The notes under the pieces: generated by a model
Database searches by the model: none
What the model saw: the letters and a program-made list of their open reading frames with translations, nothing else
Told to the model about the DNA's origin: nothing
Translations under genes and position numbers: made by a program
Part shown: positions 1 to 6,212 of the stretch, piece after piece
Position numbering within the stretch: the first letter of the stretch is position 1
How the letters are laid out: each line of letters starts with the position of its first letter
Origin: an uncultured Bacilli bacterium
Lineage (GTDB): Bacteria > Bacillota_I > Bacilli_A > RF39 > UBA660
NCBI GenBank assembly: GCA_947628765.1
Contig: CANRBD010000049.1
Location: 1-7,879, forward strand
DNA: 7,879 bases
Direction of reading: 5' to 3'

Positions 1-426
<426 letters not shown>

Positions 427-478
427 CTATTTAATTTTTTCTAGGAGATATCCTTAAATATCACATTATCATGTTTTC

Positions 479-494
479 AGAGAATTATTTCTCT
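479..494 (+). other. small hairpin in the 23S-5S spacer
   Basis: AGAGAA (479-484) and TTCTCT (489-494) can form a perfect 6-bp stem with a TTAT loop, ending 8 bases before the 5S gene. In a transcribed spacer this could be part of the 5S maturation signal. That role is inferred from position only. The rest of the spacer (427-502) is AT-rich and contains no tRNA. Confidence 0.35.
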
Positions 495-502
495 ATATTT
501 AA

Positions 503-604
503 TTGGTAACGATAGCGAAGTGGATACACCTGTTCCCATCCCGAACACAGAAGTTAAGCACTTCAGCGCCGAAGGTAGTGTATGCGAGACTAGGACGTTG
601 CCAA
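503..604 (+). rRNA. rrf: 5S ribosomal RNA, short form
   Basis: This is the 5S rRNA that ends the rRNA operon. Conserved blocks are plain: CGATAGCGAAG, ACACCTGTTCCCATCCCGAACACAGAAGTTAAGC, CAGCGCCGAAGGTAGT (spelled here in parts of the same helix III/loop E region) and TAGGACG. The ends pair as helix I, TTGGTAACG with CGTTGCCAA. The gene is only about 102 bases, whereas Bacillus 5S is about 116. The missing bases fall in helix IV, where the long GC hairpin between GGTAGT and GAGACTAGG is cut to about six bases (GTATGC). Short 5S molecules of this kind are known from Mollicutes and some neighbouring Firmicutes, which is useful for placing the organism. Confidence 0.95.
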
Positions 605-679
605 TTTTTTTGTGCCTAAAAATATATATTTTGCGATTATATTACCTTTAGTATTTATAAAATATATTATGATTAAAAC

Positions 680-710
680 AACCAAAACTTTTAAATTTTG
701 GTTTTTATTT
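680..710 (+). terminator. rho-independent terminator of the rRNA operon
   Basis: An 8-bp stem, AACCAAAA (680-687) with TTTTGGTT (696-703) and loop CTTTTAAA, runs into a T-rich tail (TTTTTATTT). It lies 75 bases past the 5S end. It also sits between two convergent genes, the rRNA operon and the minus-strand repressor that stops at 751. The T-tail is clear only on the plus strand. The stem is AT-rich and therefore of modest strength. The remaining bases from 605 to 750 hold nothing else I can support. Confidence 0.7.
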
Positions 711-750
711 GTGAAAATGTCAATTTTAGTACACTTTCGTCTATGAAAAG

Positions 751-999
751 TCAAATGACATACTCTGCTTCAATACAGAGCTTGTACATTTCAATTTCTA
801 AAGCATTAGCGAGATCCCAAAGTGTTCCAACGGAAAAAGTTTGATGGGTTTTATTTTCAATGTTGGAAATAAACTGTTTAGAATAATGCGCTTTATCTGC
901 TAGTTGTTGTTGTGTCATACCACGCTTACGCCGATAATATTGGATATTCTTTCCAATGTACTTATATACATAATATTGACCATCTTTATTACTATTCAT
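751..999 (-). CDS. XRE-family (Cro/C1-type) helix-turn-helix regulator
   Basis: This 82-residue protein is almost entirely one HTH_3 domain (about residues 15-75), with no effector domain. The first helix is IGKNIQYYRRKRG (15-27). The T29-QQQLADKA helix and the recognition helix YSKQFISNIE (39-48) follow in the order typical of lambda Cro/C1-like repressors, and the domain ends with LWDLANALEIEMYKLC. Such proteins bind DNA as dimers at dyad sites. The start is the only ATG in frame near the N-terminus. A G-rich stretch (GGGGGAAG) lies 13 bases upstream, a poor ribosome site that suggests low expression. The gene faces the rRNA operon and is divergent from tsaE. A dyad covers its predicted -10, so negative autoregulation is likely. 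No partner toxin is visible. The family call is firm; the regulon is unknown. Confidence 0.9.
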   Translation of the reverse strand: MNSNKDGQYYVYKYIGKNIQYYRRKRGMTQQQLADKAHYSKQFISNIENKTHQTFSVGTLWDLANALEIEMYKLCIEAEYVI

Positions 1000-1038
1000 A
1001 TTATAAATTCATCTTCCCCCTGTTTAACCTAAAAAATA

Positions 1039-1059
1039 CAAATAGTATTTTACTATTTG
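1039..1059. promoter_or_regulatory. candidate operator: 9-bp perfect inverted repeat
   Basis: CAAATAGTA (1039-1047) and TACTATTTG (1051-1059) are exact reverse complements around a TTT centre. The site is 40 bases upstream of the repressor start codon and covers that gene's predicted -10. This is where an autoregulating XRE dimer would be expected to bind. The dyad is seen directly; binding is inferred. Confidence 0.6.
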
Positions 1060-1074
1060 CTAACAAAAATGCAA
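1047..1074 (-). promoter_or_regulatory. predicted sigma-A promoter of the XRE gene
   Basis: On the minus strand, TTGCAT (1069-1074) and TAAAAT (1047-1052) match the -35 and -10 consensus at 4/6 and 5/6 with a 16-base spacer. The predicted transcript starts near 1040 and has a leader of about 40 bases. The -10 coincides with the centre of the inverted repeat at 1039-1059. Confidence 0.5.
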
Positions 1075-1110
1075 GTATAATATTTGTTATTTAAAATATT
1101 GTAAAAACTA

Positions 1111-1140
1111 TTGTAAAGATAATCGCCTTTTTGATATAAT
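1111..1140 (+). promoter_or_regulatory. extended -10 promoter of the tsaE-tsaB-rimI-tsaD operon
   Basis: A perfect TATAAT (1135-1140) is preceded by TG at 1132-1133, giving the extended -10 form TGATATAAT. A weaker -35, TTGTAA (1111-1116), lies 18 bases upstream. Only 17 bases separate the -10 from the tsaE ATG. Transcription should therefore start around 1147, giving a leader of roughly 11 bases that just keeps part of the GAGGGGTG ribosome site (1143-1150). Confidence 0.7.
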
Positions 1141-1157
1141 GAGAGGGGTGAGATACT

Positions 1158-1607
1158 ATGGAACAAAGATTAACTATGCGTAGTGAAGAAGAGACAATAG
1201 AATTTGCTCAAAACCTCGAGTCAGAAAAATTTCCTAATATGGTTATTTGTCTTAATGGTGAATTAGGTAGCGGTAAAACTATTTTTACGAAAGGTTTTGC
1301 CGGAGCTTTAGGAATTGATGAGAATATTACTTCTCCTACTTTTAATATCATTAAGGAATACGATGGTGAGTTACCTTTATATCATATGGATGTTTATCGT
1401 TTAGATGGTAATACTGAGGGTGTTGGTATTGAAGAATATTTCAATAAAGGTGGTGTCGTAATTATCGAATGGGCAAATACAATTAAAGATATTTTGCCTG
1501 CTGAAAGATTAGATATAAAATTTAAAGTAGCCGGAGAAAATTCTCGCATATTGATTGTGACACCTCATGGACAAAAATATGAAGAATTATGTGAGGATGT
1601 ATTATGA
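1158..1607 (+). CDS. tsaE: TsaE, ATPase of tRNA t6A modification
   Basis: This is the P-loop ATPase that cycles the bacterial TsaB-TsaD complex making N6-threonylcarbamoyl-adenosine at A37 of ANN-decoding tRNAs in the cytoplasm. The 149-residue length is normal for the family (ydiB in Bacillus). Visible motifs are Walker A GELGSGKT (34-41), the switch-like TSPTF (58-62), HMDVYRL (76-82) and VIIEWAN (101-107), whose E-W pair is characteristic. The start is supported by a GAGGGGTG site 7 bases upstream and by the promoter just before it. It is the first gene of a four-gene operon and its TGA stop overlaps the next ATG (ATGA). TsaC/Sua5, which makes the threonylcarbamoyl-adenylate donor, is not in the window. 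Confidence 0.96.
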   Translation: MEQRLTMRSEEETIEFAQNLESEKFPNMVICLNGELGSGKTIFTKGFAGALGIDENITSPTFNIIKEYDGELPLYHMDVYRLDGNTEGVGIEEYFNKGGVVIIEWANTIKDILPAERLDIKFKVAGENSRILIVTPHGQKYEELCEDVL

Positions 1608-2218
1608 AATATTTATTTATAGATTCAGCGACTTCTACTTTAGTAGTCGCTATTATTATCGATGATAAAGTAACTTATATCTATAATGAGGAAGTAGGCC
1701 GTGATATGTCTTCAGACATTATGCCGATAATTTCCAAAGCGTTTCAAGAATCGAATATTAAACCGCAGGAGTTAGACAAAATTTTTGCGGTGAATGGTCC
1801 AGGTTCTTTTACAGGAATTAGAGTAGGACTCACAGTAGCGAAAGTAATGGCTTGGTCTTTGAAGATTCCGGTTATTCCTATATCTTCTTTAGAAGTTATT
1901 GCCAGTACACCTGCTAGTGGGAATAATATCGCTTTAATTGATGCGCGACGTGGCTTTGTTTATGCAGGAATTTATGATGAAAATTTAAATGTAGTTATGG
2001 ATGATAAACATATGGAGTTAGCTAAATTAAATATTGATGGACAAATTGTCAGTTATGATGATTTTTCTGGAATCAAACCTGATATTGATGTTTTAAAAGT
2101 TATAAAAAAACATAAAGATGATAAAGGTGTTAATCCACATAAATTAAATCCAAAATATCTTAAATTAACTGAAGCTGAGGAGAAGTTAAACAAGCAAAAT
2201 GATAACGGAAGTAAATGA
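1604..2218 (+). CDS. tsaB: TsaB, structural partner of TsaD in t6A synthesis
   Basis: TsaB is a non-catalytic ASKHA-fold paralogue of TsaD. It forms the TsaB-TsaD dimer to which TsaE binds. The N-terminal strand LFIDSATSTLVVAI (4-17) and the signature GPGSFTGIRVGL (65-76) are clear. They are followed by ALIDARRGFVYAGIYD and the C-terminal PKYLKLTEAEEKL. At 204 residues it is somewhat shorter than the usual 215-240, the loss lying in the C-terminal half, but the family end motif is present, so I read it as complete. The family's usual HS at the end of the first subdomain is replaced by RDMSSD (33-38). That is acceptable for a protein that needs no metal site. The start overlaps tsaE by 4 bases and the end overlaps rimI by 20, implying translational coupling. 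Confidence 0.95.
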   Translation: MKYLFIDSATSTLVVAIIIDDKVTYIYNEEVGRDMSSDIMPIISKAFQESNIKPQELDKIFAVNGPGSFTGIRVGLTVAKVMAWSLKIPVIPISSLEVIASTPASGNNIALIDARRGFVYAGIYDENLNVVMDDKHMELAKLNIDGQIVSYDDFSGIKPDIDVLKVIKKHKDDKGVNPHKLNPKYLKLTEAEEKLNKQNDNGSK

Positions 2219-2603
2219 TTTAGAAACAGTTGCTCCAATTTTAAAAGAGTATTTTCATGGCTATATAGTGAATAATGATCCTTTTGAAAAAATCGCTATT
2301 TATAATCATAATGGCATTATGGGCATTGTTTCTTATAGTATTATGTATGAACGAGCCGAAATAAATTACATTATTACGCTTCCTCATTTTAGAAATAAGG
2401 GAATAGGCAGTAAACTTTTAGAATATGCCCTTAAAGATATAAATAATAAAAAATGTAAAAATATAAGTTTAGAGGTAGAAGCAGAAAATGAAGAGGCAAT
2501 AAATTTATATTTAAAATATGGTTTTAAAAAAGAGGCGGTTAGGCCTAAATATTATAACGGTAAGGATGCTTATTTAATGACTAAAGAAATCGAGGTGAAA
2601 TGA
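2199..2603 (+). CDS. rimI: RimI-type GNAT N-acetyltransferase
   Basis: This is a 134-residue single-domain GNAT enzyme. By family it transfers acetyl from acetyl-CoA to a protein N-terminus (ribosomal protein S18 in enterobacteria); the target in this lineage is unknown. The acetyl-CoA pyrophosphate loop is RNKGIGSKLL (65-74). The stretch SLEVEAENEEAINLYLKYGF (90-109) aligns with E. coli RimI so that E92 matches the general base E103 and Y104 matches Y115. The C-terminal RPKYYNGKDAYLM (115-127) is the RimI hallmark. It starts inside the last codons of tsaB, with a GAGGAGAAG ribosome site about 13 bases upstream. Its TGA stop overlaps the tsaD start region. Linkage to t6A genes is common in Firmicutes and does not by itself imply a shared pathway. 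Confidence 0.93.
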   Translation: MITEVNDLETVAPILKEYFHGYIVNNDPFEKIAIYNHNGIMGIVSYSIMYERAEINYIITLPHFRNKGIGSKLLEYALKDINNKKCKNISLEVEAENEEAINLYLKYGFKKEAVRPKYYNGKDAYLMTKEIEVK

Positions 2604-3604
2604 TGAGTACATATATTTTAGCTATTGAAACTAGCTGTGATGAGACCAGTATGGCGATTATTAAAGACGGACATGATGAAATTGCGACAGTAGTACTTTC
2701 ACAGATGGATACCCATGCGAATTATGGAGGTGTCGTTCCAGAAATCGCTAGTCGTATGCATATTGAAAACATTACTTTAGTAGCGGAAGAAGTACTTAAA
2801 AAAGCTAATATGACCATGGATGATATTACGGCTATTGCTGTTACATATGGACCAGGCTTAATTGGTTCTTTATTAATTGGTCTAATGGCAGCTAAAACTT
2901 TGGCTTTTATTTATAATAAACCTTTAGTGCCTGTTCATCATATAGCGGGACATATTTATGCAAATAACTTAGTAAAACAATTAGAGTTTCCTTTGATAGC
3001 TTTAGTTATTAGCGGTGGCCATACAGAACTTATTTATATGAAAGATGATTATAGCTTTGAAAAATTGGGTGGTACTTTAGATGATGCAGTTGGAGAAGCT
3101 TATGATAAAGTGGCCAGAGTAATTGGTGTACCTTATCCAGGTGGGCCTTTAGTTGATAAACTAGCGCATGAAGGCGAAGCAACTTATGATTTGCCACTTC
3201 CATTAGATGATGATAGCTATAATTTTAGTTTTAGTGGCCTTAAAAGTGCGGTTATTAATTTAGTGCATAATGAAAAACAACGTGGTAGGGAAATTAATCA
3301 AAAAGATATGGCTTCATCATTTCAAAATAGAGTTGTCGAGATATTAACTAAAAAAACATTGAGAGCTTTAAAAGAATATGATGTGCATAATTTAATTGTG
3401 GCTGGTGGCGTAGCAGCTAATAAAGGTCTTCGCGAAAGGCTAGCTAAAGAATGTTCGGCAAATGATATTCATTTGACAGTTCCAGAAATTAAATATTGTA
3501 CTGATAATGCCGCAATGATTGGCGCCGCCGGATATTTCGCCTATAAATTAGGGCGCAGAGCGGATTTAAGTTTAAACGCTAAAGCGAGTGATAAATTAAA
3601 TTAA
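2600..3604 (+). CDS. tsaD: TsaD, tRNA N6-adenosine threonylcarbamoyltransferase
   Basis: TsaD is the catalytic subunit (Kae1/Gcp family) that moves threonylcarbamoyl from its AMP adduct to A37 of tRNA. The 334-residue length is typical. It opens with ILAIETSCDETS (6-17), then GGVVPEIASRMH (43-54). The metal ligands are H114 and H118 in HHIAGH. Phosphate and nucleotide loops are VISGGHTELIY and VAGGVAANKGLRERL, and the third metal ligand is D302 in TDNAAMIG. All catalytic positions are intact. Two adjacent ATGs compete: the one at 2600 is only 2 bases from the GAGGTG ribosome site (2592-2597), while the one at 2603 is 5 bases away and is probably the real start. It is the last gene of the operon, ending in TAA at the base of a terminator stem. 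Confidence 0.97.
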   Translation: MMSTYILAIETSCDETSMAIIKDGHDEIATVVLSQMDTHANYGGVVPEIASRMHIENITLVAEEVLKKANMTMDDITAIAVTYGPGLIGSLLIGLMAAKTLAFIYNKPLVPVHHIAGHIYANNLVKQLEFPLIALVISGGHTELIYMKDDYSFEKLGGTLDDAVGEAYDKVARVIGVPYPGGPLVDKLAHEGEATYDLPLPLDDDSYNFSFSGLKSAVINLVHNEKQRGREINQKDMASSFQNRVVEILTKKTLRALKEYDVHNLIVAGGVAANKGLRERLAKECSANDIHLTVPEIKYCTDNAAMIGAAGYFAYKLGRRADLSLNAKASDKLN

Positions 3605-3631
3605 AAAAAGGTTATTTTAGTAACCTTTTTT
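3604..3631. terminator. bidirectional terminator between convergent operons
   Basis: AAAAAAGGTTA (3604-3614) pairs perfectly with TAACCTTTTTT (3621-3631) over 11 bp with a TTTTAG loop. The A-run and T-run make it work in both directions. On the plus strand it begins at the last base of the tsaD stop. On the minus strand the permease stop codon (3612-3614) and its last codons lie within the stem and loop. Confidence 0.85.
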
Positions 3632-4397
3632 CGATGAAAAGAATTAAATAATACATTAAACTTGCCATGATAGCTAAAAGAATAATGCCGGTCATCACTA
3701 AATTGAGATTAAATATTTGTGAGCCATACATAATTAAATAGCCAACTCCAGCTTTCGAAACTAAAAATTCTCCCATGATAACGCCAATAAATACCAAACC
3801 AATATTAACTTTAAAGGCACTGATAATATTACTTAAATTACTAGGCAAAATCAGTTTAAAGAAAATCTGACTTTTAGTTGCTTTAAAACTTTGCATAAGT
3901 CTGATTTTATTGGAATCAGTATTGGTAAAAGCTTGATGAACGTTGATAATTGTAATAATGACCGATATAAATAAAGCCATCAAAATAATTGAACCAGTGC
4001 CAGCTCCAGCAATAATAATGATGATTGGCCCTAAAGAAACCTTTGGTAAGCTATTTAAAACAGTTAAATATGGATCTAAAACTTTGGCTAAAAATTTAAA
4101 GCGCCATAAAATAGTAGCAATTAAAATACCAATAATAGTGCCAACGACAAAACTGACTAAAACTTCATATAAAGTTATGCCGATATGGTGGAAAAGTGAA
4201 CCATCATTATATAAGCTAATTACTGTGTTTAAAATAGCTTTAGGACTGGAAGAAATAAAAGTGTTGATAAGTCCAAAATCGGCTGCTAGCTGCCAAATAA
4301 TAATTAATAAAAATACAATAGCAAATTGCGTAAATCTAATTAAAAATTTGCGTTTTTTAATATTTTTTAAATATTTTTGATGTTCTATACTATACAT
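3612..4397 (-). CDS. ABC importer permease (SsuC/ThiX/TauC-like)
   Basis: This is an inner-membrane subunit of a binding-protein-dependent importer (BPD_transp_1 fold), about 261 residues and full length. Hydrophobic spans lie near residues 22-40, 80-98, 124-150, 200-215 and 235-255. The cytoplasmic loop that docks on the ATPase is FKATKSQIFFKLILP (171-185), and the family block GEFLVSKAGVGYLI follows. The glycine usual in this loop (…G-A-S/T…) is K172 here. I chose the ATG at 4395-4397, 12 bases after GGAAGG. A TTG nine bases further upstream (4404-4406) would add three residues but sits only 3 bases from that site. The start overlaps the ATPase stop by 8 bases, and the gene is third in an SBP-ATPase-permease operon. 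The substrate is not determinable from the sequence. Confidence 0.9.
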   Translation of the reverse strand: MYSIEHQKYLKNIKKRKFLIRFTQFAIVFLLIIIWQLAADFGLINTFISSSPKAILNTVISLYNDGSLFHHIGITLYEVLVSFVVGTIIGILIATILWRFKFLAKVLDPYLTVLNSLPKVSLGPIIIIIAGAGTGSIILMALFISVIITIINVHQAFTNTDSNKIRLMQSFKATKSQIFFKLILPSNLSNIISAFKVNIGLVFIGVIMGEFLVSKAGVGYLIMYGSQIFNLNLVMTGIILLAIMASLMYYLILFIEKRLLK

Positions 4398-5130
4398 GAA
4401 AATCAATATCCTTCCATATCATATCATAATATTTAGCAAATTCTTTAGCTTTACGATTGTTAATTGGTGTACTTCTGTTAGTAAGTTTTATTTCATAAAT
4501 ATTTTTAACTACACTAGGTCTTTGTGATAACACAATCACTCTTTCGGCCATTGCGAGAGCTTCTGAAATATCGTGAGTTATCATAATGGCACTTTTCTTT
4601 TCTTTTTTGATAATTCGGTAAACATCGTCGGATACGGCGAGTCGTGATTGATAGTCCAAAGCTGAAAAAGGTTCATCTAATAAAAGAAGATCAGGCTTAG
4701 TTGCCAATGTCCTAATTAAAGCTACACGTTGGCGCATACCACCTGAAAGATTAGATGGATAGGCATTTTCAAATTCCTCTAGGCCATAAGTTTTAAGTAA
4801 TTTTTTAACGTATGCTTTATTTTCTTCAGTAACTTGTTTATTTATTTCTAATCCCAATAAGCAATTTTTAAAAATAGTTTGCCATTCAAATAGGTTATCG
4901 CCCTGTGGCATGTAACCAAATTTTAAATTTTTTCTAGTTTTAATACTTCCACTAGAGGCTTTATCTAAGCCACATAAAATTGATAATATTGTTGACTTCC
5001 CACATCCTGATGGTCCAACAATGGCGACAAATTCACCTTCTTTTAAATCAAAAGAAAAATTATCAACAGCTAAAATTTCATTTTGCTTTGTGTGATAAAT
5101 TTTTCTTAAGTCTTTGATACTTAAAATCAT
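4390..5130 (-). CDS. ABC importer ATP-binding protein (SsuB/TauB/ThiZ-like)
   Basis: This is a 246-residue cytoplasmic ATPase that powers the importer. All motifs are intact and correctly ordered: A-loop Y12, Walker A GPSGCGKST (39-47), Q-loop glutamine Q76 in YMPQGDNLFEW, signature LSGGMRQR (128-135), Walker B LLLLD with catalytic E153, D-loop SALD (156-159) and switch histidine H186 in MITHD. The short Q-loop region and the PFSALD-type D-loop match the nitrate/sulfonate/taurine group (NitT/TauT), which also covers thiamine-precursor and riboflavin importers. The ATG overlaps the stop of the preceding binding-protein gene by one base (TAATG) and AAGGAAAG lies just upstream. The last 17-20 codons, IDFHV at the very end, overlap the permease start. 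Confidence 0.95.
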   Translation of the reverse strand: MILSIKDLRKIYHTKQNEILAVDNFSFDLKEGEFVAIVGPSGCGKSTILSILCGLDKASSGSIKTRKNLKFGYMPQGDNLFEWQTIFKNCLLGLEINKQVTEENKAYVKKLLKTYGLEEFENAYPSNLSGGMRQRVALIRTLATKPDLLLLDEPFSALDYQSRLAVSDDVYRIIKKEKKSAIMITHDISEALAMAERVIVLSQRPSVVKNIYEIKLTNRSTPINNRKAKEFAKYYDMIWKDIDFHV

Positions 5131-6122
5131 TATCTTTCCTTAGAGTAAGTATTGTCGACTAGTTTATTAAATGGTGCTTTTTCTTTTAAGTAACCAGCGT
5201 TTTTCATAATATCTTCGATATGTTCGAAATCTTTTTCTTCGATATAAGTAGTTTTAAACCAAGAATCATTATCTTTATAACGTTTGACAATACTGATTAA
5301 ATCTTTTTTAGAAGTGTCAGGAAAATAATCGGCAACGACTTCGGCAATTTCTTCATTAGAATGTTTGAAAACATAATCTAAACCTTTTTGAATTGCTTTA
5401 TTAAAGCCTTTAATTACTTTAGGATTATCTTTAATATAGCTTTTTTTAGCATTATAAGCAGTATATGGAACTACGCCACCTAATTTACCAACTGATGTTA
5501 CAATATGACCATAGCCTTCTTTTTCAAGTTCTGAAGCTGTTGGTTCAAATAAAGTCACAAAATCACCATTACCACCGATAAATGAACCAGACATTGAAGC
5601 AAAATCGACACTAGTATCGATGTTTGTTTGATCACTGGTAATGCCATTAGTATTAATTGCCCATTCAAGAGTCATGGCTGGCATGCCACCTTGTCTTCCA
5701 CCTAAAATCTTTTTGCCTTTTAAATCATTAACCGTGAAATTTTTTATGTCTTCTCTAGCGACAATAAAGCTGCCATCACGTTTGGTAAGGGCACCAAAAT
5801 TGACAAGATAATCTTTTTCGCCCTGCTGATAAATATAGATAGTAGCTTCACTACCACAGAAACCAATTTGGACATCACCTGATAAAACAGCCGCGGTAAC
5901 TTTATCAGCTCCAGAAGTAAGCAATAGTTCAACATCTAAGCCTTCATCTTTGAAGTAGCCTAAAGAATGCGCTACATATTGAGGAGCATAAAATACACTA
6001 TGAGTAACTTCACCAACTTTTACTTTGGTTAAGTCTTTTTGATTTTTGTTTTGATCTTTAAAGATAAAATATCCGGCGATTATAAGCCCACAAAGAATTA
6101 AAAAAACGATAAACTTTTTCAT
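5130..6122 (-). CDS. NMT1/THI5-like ABC substrate-binding protein, membrane-anchored
   Basis: This 330-residue extracytoplasmic binding protein comes first in the importer operon. The fold is recognised from KVGEVTHSVFYAPQYVAHSL (35-54), GYFKDEGLDVEL, the SGDVQIGFCGSEA (81-93) hinge-side block and KGKKILGGRQGGMPAM (135-150), all typical of NMT1/SsuA/ThiY-like proteins. This group binds small molecules such as pyrimidine thiamine precursors, sulfonates or riboflavin; nothing here decides among them. A hydrophobic helix spans residues 4-21. C11 lies in FLILCG, which is not a proper lipobox because leucine sits at -1 and the h-region is very short. The protein may therefore be held by an uncleaved helix. 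The start is secure: AAAGGAG lies 5 bases upstream and in-frame TAA TAA stops lie a few codons before it. Confidence 0.92.
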   Translation of the reverse strand: MKKFIVFLILCGLIIAGYFIFKDQNKNQKDLTKVKVGEVTHSVFYAPQYVAHSLGYFKDEGLDVELLLTSGADKVTAAVLSGDVQIGFCGSEATIYIYQQGEKDYLVNFGALTKRDGSFIVAREDIKNFTVNDLKGKKILGGRQGGMPAMTLEWAINTNGITSDQTNIDTSVDFASMSGSFIGGNGDFVTLFEPTASELEKEGYGHIVTSVGKLGGVVPYTAYNAKKSYIKDNPKVIKGFNKAIQKGLDYVFKHSNEEIAEVVADYFPDTSKKDLISIVKRYKDNDSWFKTTYIEEKDFEHIEDIMKNAGYLKEKAPFNKLVDNTYSKER

Positions 6123-6145
6123 ATACTCTCCTTTCTTTTCAGTTT

Positions 6146-6176
6146 ATTATATTCATACATTTAAAAGTGGTGAGAA
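6146..6176 (-). promoter_or_regulatory. probable promoter of the ABC importer operon
   Basis: On the minus strand a perfect TATAAT (6146-6151) lies 23 bases before the binding-protein ATG. The best upstream match, TTCTCA (6171-6176), is 4/6 with a long 19-base spacer, so the -35 is weak. The 78-base gap to the M23 gene has no room for a riboswitch and shows no thiamine-box sequences. Confidence 0.45.
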
Positions 6177-6191
6177 AATGTTGGGCATATA

Positions 6192-6212
6192 AAAAAGGCT
6201 CTAGGCCTTTTT
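6192..6212 (-). terminator. terminator of the M23 gene, overlapping its 3' end
   Basis: AAAAAGGC (6192-6199) pairs with GCCTTTTT (6205-6212) around a TCTAG loop. On the minus strand the stem ends in a T-run (CCTTTTTTATATG). The M23 stop codon (6201-6203) sits at the loop and its last three codons form one arm. The symmetric A and T runs could let it act both ways. Confidence 0.75.

Noticed and set aside
427..502. tRNA gene in the 23S-5S spacer
   Set aside because: The spacer is too short once flanks are counted and has no GTTCGAATC-type T-loop or CCA-end acceptor pairing.
912..1094. 60-codon open frame on the plus strand
   Set aside because: It is antisense to the XRE gene and its promoter, has low-complexity Tyr/Ile/Asn-rich content and no ribosome site.
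2053..2238. 61-codon open frame on the minus strand
   Set aside because: It is antisense to the end of tsaB and start of rimI, with no recognisable motif and no ribosome site.
1158..3604. Mycoplasma-type genetic code (TGA as Trp)
   Set aside because: tsaE, tsaB and rimI all end at TGA exactly where the family proteins should end, and tryptophans are encoded by TGG.
3943..4380. 145-codon open frame on the plus strand
   Set aside because: It is the reverse shadow of the permease, which has clear family motifs; AT-rich membrane genes often give long antisense frames.
5744..5935. 63-codon open frame on the minus strand in another frame
   Set aside because: It is an out-of-frame shadow within the binding-protein gene.
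6123..6200. TPP or other riboswitch ahead of the importer operon
   Set aside because: The gap is only 78 bases, partly taken by a terminator and a promoter, and lacks the CTGAGA and ACCTGATC-type boxes.
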